12,501 nt of DNA from the NCBI GenBank assembly GCA_945882755.1, contig CAMCWS010000064.1, positions 1-12,501 of the forward strand, read 5' to 3'. Under the pieces are notes generated by a model that did no database searches, was not told where the DNA came from, and saw only the letters and a list, made by a program, of their open reading frames with translations. Positions within the stretch are counted from its first letter, which is position 1. Every line of letters begins with the position of its first letter. A program made the translations under genes and the position numbers. Below are positions 1-8,029 of the stretch, piece after piece. This stretch comes from Bordetella parapertussis (GTDB lineage: Bacteria > Pseudomonadota > Gammaproteobacteria > Burkholderiales > Burkholderiaceae_C).

Positions 1-372
1 GCCAGCACAAATCGCACCGCTTTTTACCAGCACATGCTGGGCTTGATGCAAGGCTTTGATGTACTGGTGCTGCCCAGTTGTCAGGTCTGGCCTTTTGACG
101 CTGCGCTGCGTTGGCCTCAGCAAATTCAAACCGCCAATGGCGTGGTGCAAATGGACACCTACCACCGTTGGATGGAGGTGGTGCTGTACGCCAGCTTGGC
201 GGGTTTGCCTGCGCTGAATGTGCCGGTGGGCTTTAGCGCCCATGGCCTGCCGATGGGCATGCAGCTTATCGGCCAGCCTCAGGGCGAGCTGGCCTTGCTG
301 GCGTTGGGCTTGGCCTATGAGGAAATGGTGGGCGATTGGTTGTCCATCAACCCAGAAAACAAGGCAAGTTAA
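1..372 (+). CDS. Amidase-signature family protein, C-terminal fragment
   Basis: The reading frame is open from the first base of the window, so the gene starts upstream and only about 123 C-terminal residues are visible; the TAA stop is at 370-372. The visible part has the C-terminal layout of amidase-signature hydrolases (GatA, AtzF and similar amidases): a hydrophobic VLVLPS strand, a TYHRWMEVVLYASLAGLPALNVP segment and the PVGFSAHGLPMGMQLIG motif. In this family the last motif follows the substrate pocket (known for the family). The catalytic Ser-cis-Ser-Lys triad lies in the missing N-terminal part, so neither activity nor substrate can be judged. The text fits a stand-alone amidase better than GatA, because the long GatA C-terminal tail is absent, but this is weak evidence. 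The next gene starts 120 bp downstream on the same strand and has no obvious functional link to it. Confidence 0.85.
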   Translation, partial: ASTNRTAFYQHMLGLMQGFDVLVLPSCQVWPFDAALRWPQQIQTANGVVQMDTYHRWMEVVLYASLAGLPALNVPVGFSAHGLPMGMQLIGQPQGELALLALGLAYEEMVGDWLSINPENKAS

Positions 373-492
373 GGTCTCTGCACCTACTTTGACTTCGCGT
401 TATGATTTACGTAACGTCAATTTACAAGCACAAGCTACTCGCCAGTAACCCTTGACATTCTTCATTTTTTTCAGGTTCACACCGTCTGCGAT
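373..492 (+). promoter_or_regulatory. Intergenic region upstream of icmF, candidate promoter region
   Basis: This is the only sizeable gap in the window and is visibly more AT-rich than its neighbours. It holds TATGAT at 401-406 (5 of 6 to the sigma-70 -10 hexamer) but no good -35 at 16-18 bp spacing. It also holds a perfect TTGACA at 452-457 with no recognisable -10 at the right distance (475-480 reads GTTCAC). A run of seven T follows at 465-471. There is no convincing Shine-Dalgarno sequence before the ATG at 493; the nearest AGG is about 17 bases upstream. No hairpin terminator for the amidase gene was seen. A promoter here is likely from position alone, but its exact site is not resolved. 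Confidence 0.4.
406..420. promoter_or_regulatory. Odd-spaced inverted repeat, candidate operator for icmF
   Basis: The bases read TTTACGT-A-ACGTCAA. The two 7-base arms are complementary except at one position, around a single central base, and a perfect TTACGTAA palindrome (407-414) lies within. It overlaps the end of the TATGAT hexamer at 401-406, so if that is the -10 the dyad would cover the transcription start. The ACGT-centred wording recalls the operators reported for the MerR-family regulator LiuR of branched-chain amino acid and acyl-CoA degradation genes. That comparison is from memory, and this copy has a shorter centre. The regulator is therefore a guess; the dyad itself is seen directly. 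Confidence 0.3.
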
Positions 493-3400
493 ATGACCGA
501 CCTTTCAGCTGAATTCCAAGCCTTAGCCAACTACCGCCCTAAGCACAAAGTTCGCTTTGTCACCGCGGCCAGCCTATTTGATGGTCATGATGCAGCCATC
601 AACATCATGCGACGTATTTTGCAAGGCATGGGTGCTGAAGTCGTCCATTTGGGCCACAACCGATCGGTAGACGAAGTGGTCACCGCTGCACTGCAAGAGG
701 ACGTTCAAGGCATCGCCATCAGCTCCTACCAAGGCGGCCATGTGGAGTACTTCAAGTACATGATCGATTTGCTTCGTGAGCGTGGCGGGGCACACATTCA
801 GGTGTTTGGCGGCGGCGGCGGCGTGATCGTCGCCTCGGAAATCAATGAGCTGCAAGCCTATGGCGTGACCCGCATTTACAGCCCGCAAGACGGCCAACGC
901 ATGGGTTTGGCCGGCATGATTGGCGAGATGATCATGCGCTGTGATCAAGATCTGAACGTACATGCGCCCACTGCATTGGGCGCCATCCAAGGCCACAGCG
1001 AAGCCCATTGGCGCGCTTTGGCGCAGCTCATCACCGCGCTTGAAAATGGTCAGGCGAATGCCGAGATGGTGACGCAAATGCGAGCCCAAGCGGCTGGGCT
1101 GAAAGTGCCTGTGGTTGGCATCACCGGCACGGGCGGTGCGGGCAAATCGTCGCTGACCGATGAGCTGATTCGCCGCATCCGCTTAGACCAAGACGACAGC
1201 TTACGTATTGCCGTCATCTCCATCGACCCCTCGCGTCGCAAAAGCGGCGGCGCATTGCTGGGCGACCGCATTCGTATGAATGCTATCTCGCCTTGGAATA
1301 AATTGGGGTCAGATACCGATTTTGCGAAGCAAAACTCGGGCTCTGACCCCGATTTATCCGAGCAGCGTGTGTTCATGCGCTCTTTGGCCACCCGCGAGTT
1401 CGGCAGCGAGATCAGCGCCGCCTTGCCCGACGTGATTGCCGCCGCCAAATGTGCTGGCTTTGATGTGGTGATCGTGGAAACCTCAGGCATTGGCCAAGGC
1501 GACGCCGCCATCGTTCCGCATGTGGACGTGCCGATGTATGTGATGACGCCCGAATTTGGCGCGGCCAGCCAATTGGAAAAAATCGACATGCTGGACTTCG
1601 CCGAGTTCGTCGCCATCAACAAATTCGACCGCAAAGGCGCTGCAGACGCTTTGCGCGACGTGGCCAAGCAAGTGCAGCGCAACAAAGAGGCGTGGACCAC
1701 GCCCACCGAGCAAATGCCGGTGTTTGGCACCATGGCCGCCCACTTCAATGACGACGGTGTGACCGCGCTTTACCAAACCATGAAGCCGCGTTTGCAGTCG
1801 CTGGGCCTGAAGCTGAATGCTGGACGTTTACCGGTGGTGAAAGTTCGCCACAGCTCACACCAAACCCCCATCGTGCCAGCAGCCCGCAGCCGTTATTTGG
1901 CCGAGATCAGCGAAACAGTTCGCGGCTACAAACAACGCGCCAAGAACCAAGCGCAACTGGCACGAGAGATACAACAACTGCAAGCAGCTTGCGCCATGCT
2001 GGCCGAAGGCAAACCCGGCAAGCCCCGCGCATCCGAGGCTGCCCAAGGTTTGGCGGATGAGCGACAAGCCCGCTTGCTGCCCGATGCCCGCGCCCTGCTC
2101 GCCGACTGGCCCCAGCTGCAACAAGACTATGCTGGTGACGAACTGGTGGTGAAAGTGCGTGACAAAGAAATCCGCACCGCACTCGTGACCAAATCGCTCA
2201 GTGGCACCTCGGTGCGCAAAGTGGCGCTGCCGCATTACCACGACCACGGCGATGTGTTGCAGTGGCTGATGCTCGACAACGTGCCAGGACGCTATCCCTA
2301 CACCGCCGGCACCTTTGCCTTCAAGCGCGACAACGAAGACCCGACCCGCATGTTCGCTGGCGAAGGCGATGCGTTTCGCACCAACCGCCGCTTCAAATTG
2401 TTGAGCGAAGGCATGCCGGCCAAACGCTTGAGCACCGCTTTCGATTCGGTCACGCTGTATGGCAACGACCCCGATTTGCGTCCCGACATTTACGGCAAGG
2501 TCGGCAACTCAGGCGTGAGCATCGCCACCTTGGACGACATGAAGGCCCTCTACGATGGCTTTGACCTGTGCTCGCCCAGCACCAGCGTTTCCATGACCAT
2601 CAACGGCCCCGCGCCCACCATCTTGGCGATGTTCATGAACACCGCCATCGATCAAAACCTGGACAAATTCCGCGCCGACAAAGGCCGCGAACCCAACGAC
2701 GCAGAAGCGGCAGACATCCGCGCATGGGTGATGCAAAACGTGCGCGGCACGGTGCAAGCCGATATCTTGAAAGAAGACCAAGGGCAAAACACCTGTCTCT
2801 TTTCAACCGAGTTCAGCTTGAAGGTGATGGGCGATATCGCCCAGTACTTTGTGGAACACCAAGTGCGCAATTTTTACAGCGTGTCCATCAGCGGTTATCA
2901 CATCGCTGAAGCCGGTGCCAACCCCATCAGCCAACTGGCCTTCACACTGTCCAACGGCTTCACCTTTGTCGAAGCCTATTTGGCACGCGGCATGCACATC
3001 GACGACTTTGCGCCCAATCTGTCGTTCTTCTTCAGCAACGGCATGGACCCCGAGTACACCGTCATGGGCCGCGTGGCACGGCGCATTTGGGCGGTGGCCA
3101 TGAAAGAAAAATACGGCGCCAATGAACGCAGCCAAAAGTTGAAATACCACATCCAAACCTCGGGTCGCTCGCTGCATGCGCAAGAAATTCAGTTCAACGA
3201 CATCCGCACCACGCTACAAGCACTCATTGCCATTTACGACAACTGCAACTCGCTGCACACCAATGCCTTTGACGAAGCCATCACCACGCCCACCGAAGAC
3301 TCGGTGCGCCGCGCCATGGCGATTCAGCTCATCATCAACCGCGAATGGGGTTTGGCGAAAAACGAAAACCCGTCTCAAGGCGCGTTCATCATCGAAGAAC

Positions 3401-3843
3401 TCACCCAACTGGTGGAAGAAGCGGTGCTCTCTGAGTTTGTGTCTATCGCCGAGCGCGGTGGCGTGTTGGGCGCCATGGAAACCGGCTACCAGCGCGGCAA
3501 GATCCAAGACGAGTCCATGCACTACGAGATGCTCAAGCACACCGGCGAGTTGCCCATCATTGGCGTGAACACCTTCAAGTCACCGCATGCCAACGAGGTG
3601 CCGCAAACCATTGAGCTGGCCCGCTCGACCGATGAAGAAAAGCAGAGTCAACTCAAGCGCTTGAGTGATTTCCACGCCCTGCATGCGTCACAGGCCCCGG
3701 TGCAATTGGCCCGTTTGCAGCAAGCCGTGTTGGACAACGCCAATGTGTTCGAGGTGCTGATGGACGCGGTGCGGTGCTGCTCGCTCGGCCAAGTCACTAA
3801 GACCTTGTTCGAGGTGGGTGGTCAGTACCGGCGCAATATGTAA
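493..3843 (+). CDS. icmF: Fused isobutyryl-CoA mutase IcmF (B12 domain, G-protein chaperone and mutase in one chain)
   Basis: Adenosylcobalamin enzyme that interconverts isobutyryl-CoA and n-butyryl-CoA in the cytoplasm (family knowledge). Three parts are visible. Residues 20-150 are the B12-binding domain, with DGHD at 30-33 (His32 is the expected cobalt ligand), SSYQGG at 77-82 and a glycine run at 106-110. Residues 205-440 are the MeaB-like GTPase that loads and protects the cofactor, with Walker A GTGGAGKS at 212-219, ETSGIGQGD at 329-337 and NKFD at 376-379. Residues 560-1116 are the TIM-barrel mutase, with [10 protein letters not shown] at 648-657, SGYHIAEAG at 800-808 (His803) and LHTNAFDEA at 921-929. 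Phe621 (in MFAGEG) and Gln765 (in GQNTC) stand where methylmalonyl-CoA mutase has Tyr and Arg, which marks an isobutyryl-CoA rather than methylmalonyl-CoA enzyme. About 23 residues near 267-290 look extra to the family and match a palindromic DNA element. The ATG at 493 gives the usual N-terminus but has no strong Shine-Dalgarno. Confidence 0.95.
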   Translation: MTDLSAEFQALANYRPKHKVRFVTAASLFDGHDAAINIMRRILQGMGAEVVHLGHNRSVDEVVTAALQEDVQGIAISSYQGGHVEYFKYMIDLLRERGGAHIQVFGGGGGVIVASEINELQAYGVTRIYSPQDGQRMGLAGMIGEMIMRCDQDLNVHAPTALGAIQGHSEAHWRALAQLITALENGQANAEMVTQMRAQAAGLKVPVVGITGTGGAGKSSLTDELIRRIRLDQDDSLRIAVISIDPSRRKSGGALLGDRIRMNAISPWNKLGSDTDFAKQNSGSDPDLSEQRVFMRSLATREFGSEISAALPDVIAAAKCAGFDVVIVETSGIGQGDAAIVPHVDVPMYVMTPEFGAASQLEKIDMLDFAEFVAINKFDRKGAADALRDVAKQVQRNKEAWTTPTEQMPVFGTMAAHFNDDGVTALYQTMKPRLQSLGLKLNAGRLPVVKVRHSSHQTPIVPAARSRYLAEISETVRGYKQRAKNQAQLAREIQQLQAACAMLAEGKPGKPRASEAAQGLADERQARLLPDARALLADWPQLQQDYAGDELVVKVRDKEIRTALVTKSLSGTSVRKVALPHYHDHGDVLQWLMLDNVPGRYPYTAGTFAFKRDNEDPTRMFAGEGDAFRTNRRFKLLSEGMPAKRLSTAFDSVTLYGNDPDLRPDIYGKVGNSGVSIATLDDMKALYDGFDLCSPSTSVSMTINGPAPTILAMFMNTAIDQNLDKFRADKGREPNDAEAADIRAWVMQNVRGTVQADILKEDQGQNTCLFSTEFSLKVMGDIAQYFVEHQVRNFYSVSISGYHIAEAGANPISQLAFTLSNGFTFVEAYLARGMHIDDFAPNLSFFFSNGMDPEYTVMGRVARRIWAVAMKEKYGANERSQKLKYHIQTSGRSLHAQEIQFNDIRTTLQALIAIYDNCNSLHTNAFDEAITTPTEDSVRRAMAIQLIINREWGLAKNENPSQGAFIIEELTQLVEEAVLSEFVSIAERGGVLGAMETGYQRGKIQDESMHYEMLKHTGELPIIGVNTFKSPHANEVPQTIELARSTDEEKQSQLKRLSDFHALHASQAPVQLARLQQAVLDNANVFEVLMDAVRCCSLGQVTKTLFEVGGQYRRNM
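1298..1357. repeat. 60-bp REP-like palindrome inserted in frame in icmF
   Basis: The outer arms at 1298-1313 and 1342-1357 are complementary at 15 of 16 positions; the mismatch is a T/G pair. They carry GGGGTCAGA and TCTGACCCC. Inner pairing continues as CCGA (1316-1319) with TCGG (1336-1339), one bulged base, then a perfect 6-bp stem TTTTGC/GCAAAA (1320-1325 and 1329-1334) closed by GAA. The tip, GCGAAGC (1324-1330), is a sequence known to form an unusually stable DNA mini-hairpin. The element is 60 bp, a multiple of three, and adds no stop codon. The same arms occur, to my recollection, as dispersed repeats in betaproteobacterial genomes, of the kind moved by REP-associated TnpA (RAYT) enzymes. 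No second copy and no RAYT gene lie in this window. The palindrome is seen directly; the repeat-family assignment is inference. Confidence 0.75.
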
Positions 3844-3870
3844 ACTGCTTGGGCGGTAACATCTGCCCCT

Positions 3871-4455
3871 ATGCGATTAGGTTTGTACCAAGAAAAAATC
3901 ATCTGGCTGGCCCTGTGTGCGCCGCTTTTTGCACTGACACATTTGGCCAATGCATGGTTGTTTGACCATATATCGGTCTCCAACCACATCAACTGGATTT
4001 ACTTGCCCGCTTTTTTACGCGTGGCCTATGTTTTGATTTTGGGACCCTTTTGGGGCTTTACCGCCATTTTCGTTGGCAGCTGCTTATTGGGTGCCAATTT
4101 TGAGGAGAACTTGCTGCAAGCCTCCCTCAATGCAGGGGCTTCTGCGGTCAGTCCTGTAGTGGCACTTGGTTTGTTTAAGCTGCTCAAAGAGCGCCAACTG
4201 CGCATCGCACAGCCCAGTGATTTGGTGCAAATGTGTTTGCTTTACGCCTTGCTCAATGCGGTGGTTCATCACTTTATTTGGGCTTACCTGCAACCCGAGC
4301 AACTGCTGTCTGTAAGTCAATTGCCCATCATGATCGTGGGCGACTTGCTAGGTGCTTTGCTGGGGGCTTTTCTCTTCACCTTAGTGATGCGCCGATCAGG
4401 CTTGTACCCGCTGATTGAACGCCTGTCCAAAGACAAGCCAACGTCGCCCCCTTAA
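3871..4455 (+). CDS. Small polytopic membrane protein, MASE1-like
   Basis: A 194-residue inner-membrane protein of unknown function. Hydrophobic segments at about residues 10-30, 44-73, 83-105, 117-139 and 149-173 suggest five or six transmembrane helices, with a short basic cytoplasmic tail (RLSKDK). The stretch NWIYLPAFLRV followed by a glycine-rich helix (41-74) resembles the first half of MASE1 sensory membrane domains, which normally sit in front of histidine kinase or GGDEF modules. Here no output domain follows. Start ATG lies 27 bp after the icmF stop; the region before it has no clear Shine-Dalgarno, so either weak initiation or readthrough from icmF is likely. A weak GGGCGG/CTGCCC hairpin (one wobble pair) lies in that gap, with no T-run. 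The stop codon overlaps the stop of the convergent response-regulator gene. MASE1 kinship is inferred from wording only. Confidence 0.7.
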   Translation: MRLGLYQEKIIWLALCAPLFALTHLANAWLFDHISVSNHINWIYLPAFLRVAYVLILGPFWGFTAIFVGSCLLGANFEENLLQASLNAGASAVSPVVALGLFKLLKERQLRIAQPSDLVQMCLLYALLNAVVHHFIWAYLQPEQLLSVSQLPIMIVGDLLGALLGAFLFTLVMRRSGLYPLIERLSKDKPTSPP

Positions 4456-5132
4456 AGGCCACCGCGCTTGCTGCGGGATAAATCCACCCCCAGTTGTTTG
4501 AGCTTGCGGTACAAATGGGTGCGCTCCAAACCGGTTTTCTCGGCCACACGGGTCATCGAACCACCTTCTTGGGCCAAATGAAATTCAAAGTAGGCTTTTT
4601 CAAAAGCATCGCGGGCTTCGCGCAGGGGTTGCGACAAATCAAAGTTTTGCACCGAAGCCGGTAAACGAGATGCAGCTGGTTGCGCCTGCACCATGACCTG
4701 TGACAGCAAGGGCTGCGACACCGGCTGGCTGGGCACCACGCCTAAGATGGGTCGCTCTGGCAAGGCAGGTTTTCTGGCCAAGCCTTGGTCCACGGCTTTG
4801 AGCAGTTTTTGCATGGTGATGGGTTTTTCTAAAAACGCCAACGCCCCTATGCGGGTGGCTTGCACCGCGGTTTCGATGGTGGCATGACCACTCATCATGA
4901 TGACCGGCATGTTCAGCAAACCCGTAGAGGCCCACTCTTTTAGCAAGGTCACGCCATCGGTGTCTGGCATCCAAATATCGAGCAAGACCAAATCGGGACG
5001 GGAGGCGGCGCGGGCATTGCGCGCTTGCGCGGCGTTTTCCGCCAACTCCACTTGATGACCTTCGTCGTTCAAAATTTCAAACAGCAAATCGCGTATGCCG
5101 AGTTCGTCGTCAACCACCAAAATTGTTGCCAT
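4452..5132 (-). CDS. Response regulator, receiver plus Fis-type HTH (NtrX-like without AAA+ domain)
   Basis: A 226-residue DNA-binding response regulator, partner of the kinase encoded just upstream. Receiver domain at residues 3-118: acidic pair Asp8/Asp9, phospho-acceptor Asp52 in LVLLDIWMPD, Ser81 and Lys103 in FLEKP. A Pro/Gln/Ser-rich linker (about 119-165) leads to a Fis-type helix-turn-helix at about 170-213, with MTRVAEKTGLERTHLYRKLK as its core. NtrX proteins have a sigma-54-interacting AAA+ ATPase between these two parts; here the linker has no Walker motif and no GAFTGA loop. The protein should therefore bind DNA but not activate sigma-54 polymerase, and its domain order is closer to RegA/PrrA. 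ATG start is 18 bp after the kinase stop, with only a weak ribosome site. Target genes cannot be told from the window. Confidence 0.9.
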   Translation of the reverse strand: MATILVVDDELGIRDLLFEILNDEGHQVELAENAAQARNARAASRPDLVLLDIWMPDTDGVTLLKEWASTGLLNMPVIMMSGHATIETAVQATRIGALAFLEKPITMQKLLKAVDQGLARKPALPERPILGVVPSQPVSQPLLSQVMVQAQPAASRLPASVQNFDLSQPLREARDAFEKAYFEFHLAQEGGSMTRVAEKTGLERTHLYRKLKQLGVDLSRSKRGGL

Positions 5133-5150
5133 ATTACTTATCAGGTCAGG

Positions 5151-7409
5151 TTAGCTTGCAGGGTTTGCGATGCGAAATGATAACGAGACTTGAGCGCCGA
5201 CGGTTTCGTCGCCCTCCAGCCGGTTTTTGATCTCGATACGGGCTTGGTGTTCATCGGCAATTTTCTTCACAACCGCCAAACCCAACCCTGTGCCACCGGC
5301 TTTGGTGGTGACATAGGGCTCAAAGGCACGTTGCAACACCGACTCGCTGAACCCGCTGCCATTGTCCACGATGCGTAAACGCACCCGCTGGCTGGATGTG
5401 GCTTGTTCGGTCCAGACGTGAACCATGGGTTGAGTACTTTGCGCACTGGCATCTTGTGCATTTTGAATCAAGTTATGCACCACCTGTCGCAACTGGGCTG
5501 CGTCGCCTGACACCAGCGGTAAGCCATGCCGCAGATGCCAGCTCACCGGTACCAAGGCATTGTCGTTGTCATACAGAGGCATCATCTCTTGCAATAAATG
5601 GTTCAAATCCAAGGCTTGCAAACGCGCTTGCGGCAGACGGCCGAAGTCGCGAAACTCGTTGACCAAGCGTTGCAAAGCATCAACCTGGTCCACGATGGTT
5701 TTCACCGATTTATGCAACAAGGCCTGATCTGTACCCTCTAACTTAGCGGCCAATTTCGACTCAAGCCGCTCTGCAGAAAGTTGAATTGGCGTCAGAGGGT
5801 TCTTAATCTCATGGGCCAGCCTTCGCGCCACCTCAGACCAAGCCTGGGTGCGTTGAGCAGACACGATTTCTGTGATGTCATCAAACACCAAGAGCCACTC
5901 ACCTTGGGGCAGCACGGCGCCTCGTGCCACCAAAGTGGTGTGCAGTTGTCGCTCCGGGCCAAACTCCACAAAAGTTTGTTGGGTTTTGGTGTCGATTTCA
6001 AACGACTGCTGCCAATGGTCAAGGCTGCGTTGCTGCTGCTCAGACGCAAACTCGTGGAACTGTTCCATGACTTGCCGGCCAAATACCTGCAACCCCTCAA
6101 TTTCAGTCAGGGCTTTGCCTAGATGCACTGCCAAAGGCAATTGCAAAATGCGTGTGGCCCCTGGGTTGATCGACAAAATATGCCCTTGTGTGTCGAGCAA
6201 CACCACGCCTGCGGTGAGGTTGTCGAGCATGGTTTGCAAATGGCTGCGGGCTAAGTTGACTTGGGCCATGCTGTTTTCTACCGACCTGCGCGCCTGCGAG
6301 AGTTGCTCGGTCATCTGCGCGAAGGCGCGGGTCAATCCGTCCAACTCGTCTTTGCCTTGCAACACAGCTCGCGGACTTAAATCACCCGCTGCGACATCGC
6401 GTACACCTTCGGCCAGCAGCAACAAAGGTCGGGCGAGTTGATTGCCCAGCAGCACTGCCAACAACACCGCACCAAACACCGCCAAAAACAAACTCAAGGT
6501 CAGGGTGCCGATGTACATGCGTTTCAAACCGTCGCGGGCCAATGCCCGCTCTTGGTATTGTCTGTTCGCGTCAAGAACCGCCATGGCATTGGCGACCAGC
6601 ACAGGGGGCAATTTTTTGACCACTTGCAACACGCGGCCTTGCCCATCTAGCTGAAACCCTGTTCCGGCGATTTGCAGCAACAGTGTGATGCGCGGCTGGG
6701 CTTCAGTTTGGGCAAAGTTGTCGTCCAAGCCCTCGCTGCGCCAGCTGATGCCCTGGCTTCGCACCTGACGCCACTCGGCAGGCGTAGGTCGTTCGGGTTG
6801 CAGTTGGTAGCGTTCTTGGGTAGCACTGGACAAGATCTTGCCCGTGCTTTCCCACAAGGTGACTTCGTTGGCATCCAGTTGGCTGCGGATTTTTTCAAGC
6901 ACCAAAGGCAAAGATGCGTCAGTGGTACTTGCCACTTCTTGGCTGGCACTGCGCACACTTGCCGCCAATTCATTGGACAAGCTCTCTAAGGTGGAGAGGC
7001 TTAAATTCAAACCGGCGTCCAGCGCGACTTCCACCTTAGTATCAAACCACACCTCGATTGAGCGGGTCACAAATTGGTAAGACACCGCATAGATCAACAG
7101 GCCAGGCAAGATGCCAACCAAGGCAAAGATACTCGCCAACTTAACCAGCAAGCGACTGCCAAACTTGCCTTGCCGTAAGCGATAGAACAAGCGCACACCA
7201 AACCAAGCAATCACCGCCAACAACAAAGCGGCGAACACCATGTTCAAGCCAAACAAGAGACCGAAGTTTTGTTCGTAAGCTTCCCAGCGCTGCGTGGCTT
7301 GGGTCAGCAAGAACAACAAGACCAGCGCCATGGACACCAGTATCGTCAGACCCACCACCAACCACCAACCGCGATGCCGTAATCCGGCTGCCGGCGCCGC
7401 TGACTTCAT
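5151..7409 (-). CDS. ntrY: NtrY-type sensor histidine kinase
   Basis: A 752-residue inner-membrane kinase. Transmembrane segments are near residues 15-35, 50-74, 92-114 and 299-321, leaving a periplasmic sensor region of about 185 residues (115-298). Then come HAMP (about 320-375), a PAS domain (about 388-515, beginning LQTMLDNLTAGVVLLD), the H-box RLAHEIKNPLTP with phospho-acceptor His533, the N-box HNLIQNAQDA (645-654), and the G-boxes DNGSGF (682-687) and GGTGLGL (705-711). The layout and length match NtrY kinases, which in other proteobacteria respond to nitrogen or redox state; the signal here is unknown. The ATG overlaps the stop of the DUF4390 gene (ATGA, 7406-7409), implying translational coupling, and an AGGAAG ribosome site lies at 7420-7425. 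The cognate regulator is encoded 18 bp downstream. Confidence 0.93.
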   Translation of the reverse strand: MKSAAPAAGLRHRGWWLVVGLTILVSMALVLLFLLTQATQRWEAYEQNFGLLFGLNMVFAALLLAVIAWFGVRLFYRLRQGKFGSRLLVKLASIFALVGILPGLLIYAVSYQFVTRSIEVWFDTKVEVALDAGLNLSLSTLESLSNELAASVRSASQEVASTTDASLPLVLEKIRSQLDANEVTLWESTGKILSSATQERYQLQPERPTPAEWRQVRSQGISWRSEGLDDNFAQTEAQPRITLLLQIAGTGFQLDGQGRVLQVVKKLPPVLVANAMAVLDANRQYQERALARDGLKRMYIGTLTLSLFLAVFGAVLLAVLLGNQLARPLLLLAEGVRDVAAGDLSPRAVLQGKDELDGLTRAFAQMTEQLSQARRSVENSMAQVNLARSHLQTMLDNLTAGVVLLDTQGHILSINPGATRILQLPLAVHLGKALTEIEGLQVFGRQVMEQFHEFASEQQQRSLDHWQQSFEIDTKTQQTFVEFGPERQLHTTLVARGAVLPQGEWLLVFDDITEIVSAQRTQAWSEVARRLAHEIKNPLTPIQLSAERLESKLAAKLEGTDQALLHKSVKTIVDQVDALQRLVNEFRDFGRLPQARLQALDLNHLLQEMMPLYDNDNALVPVSWHLRHGLPLVSGDAAQLRQVVHNLIQNAQDASAQSTQPMVHVWTEQATSSQRVRLRIVDNGSGFSESVLQRAFEPYVTTKAGGTGLGLAVVKKIADEHQARIEIKNRLEGDETVGAQVSLSFRIANPAS

Positions 7410-8029
7410 TTAAAACTGTCTTCCTGCAGCTTCAAACTTTGGGTGTATTCCAGGCCTGAACCACCACCCAATACGCCAAATTGCAAGGGCTGGGGCAGTT
7501 GGCTGAGGTCCAGTTTGAATCGAAATTCCAAGCGCTGCTTGCTGGCGATATCAATCACCGATGTATCCGCTATGCGCCAACGAGCAATGCGTTGAATGCT
7601 TTGCAAGGCCTCTGATAAATTTTCAAAGCTTTGACCCAAACTCACACCCAATCCCGTGGATTGAATCGGCTGTGCAGACACGTAAACACGCCAACGCTTG
7701 GACAACGGTTGAAAGCTTAATCGCACAAAACGCTCTGTACGGCTGACCAACTTATCAGACCAGTACCAACGCTCGCGCATCACATCAGCTTGCATCACAA
7801 ACCCCAGTGGCATGCCACGCGACAAAGCGTCTTCCAAGCTTTGGGGCAGCTCAAAACCAAGTCGGGTGCTTAAGTAGATGCCGTCTTCGCTGCGCTGCAA
7901 AACCAGCTCTTCAAGCTGCACAGGATTGTCAGCATGGGCCTGTCCCATGCCAAATGACATGAGCAGCAACACACACAGCAACGTCTGTACGTGTCGCTTG
8001 CACAACTTCCAAGCATCAAACATCGGCAT
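7406..8029 (-). CDS. DUF4390 family secreted protein
   Basis: Matches the DUF4390 family, which is usually found between rsmB and an ntrY-like kinase in betaproteobacteria (recollection of the family). Its function is unknown. With the start chosen here it has 207 residues: a basic N-region, a hydrophobic core (LLCVLLLMSFGMG) and a cleavage site after AHA at residue 33, so export to the periplasm or the outer face of the membrane is expected. The mature part has the family's WYWSDKLVSRTERFVRLSFQ segment and a beta-rich pattern. I chose the ATG at 8029-8027 because GGAAC lies seven bases upstream and the signal peptide has normal length; ATG at 8023 is equally possible, and the longest frame to 8080 would add a poor N-terminus inside rsmB. 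The 5' end overlaps rsmB by 14 bp and the 3' end overlaps ntrY by 4 bp. A role in signal input to the kinase is speculation. Confidence 0.85.
   Translation of the reverse strand: MPMFDAWKLCKRHVQTLLCVLLLMSFGMGQAHADNPVQLEELVLQRSEDGIYLSTRLGFELPQSLEDALSRGMPLGFVMQADVMRERWYWSDKLVSRTERFVRLSFQPLSKRWRVYVSAQPIQSTGLGVSLGQSFENLSEALQSIQRIARWRIADTSVIDIASKQRLEFRFKLDLSQLPQPLQFGVLGGGSGLEYTQSLKLQEDSFK

Noticed and set aside
452..480. TTGACA at 452-457 as the icmF -35 box
   Set aside because: No -10-like hexamer at 16-18 bp spacing (GTTCAC at 475-480), so kept only as a remark in the intergenic entry.
1265..1365. Frameshift or intein as cause of the extra residues in IcmF
   Set aside because: Frame and conserved motifs are intact on both sides, the insert is far too short for an intein and it coincides with a DNA palindrome.
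1050..1748. 232-codon open frame on the - strand within icmF
   Set aside because: It lies opposite the conserved GTPase domain, its translation is low-complexity (Ser/Ala/Pro) and it has no ribosome site; a shadow frame.
493..3843. Methylmalonyl-CoA mutase with fused MeaB
   Set aside because: The Phe621/Gln765 pair and the domain order B12-GTPase-mutase are those of IcmF.
4473..4495. CCGC...GCGG inverted repeat near the end of the response-regulator gene as a terminator
   Set aside because: Only four base pairs, inside the coding region and no T-run.
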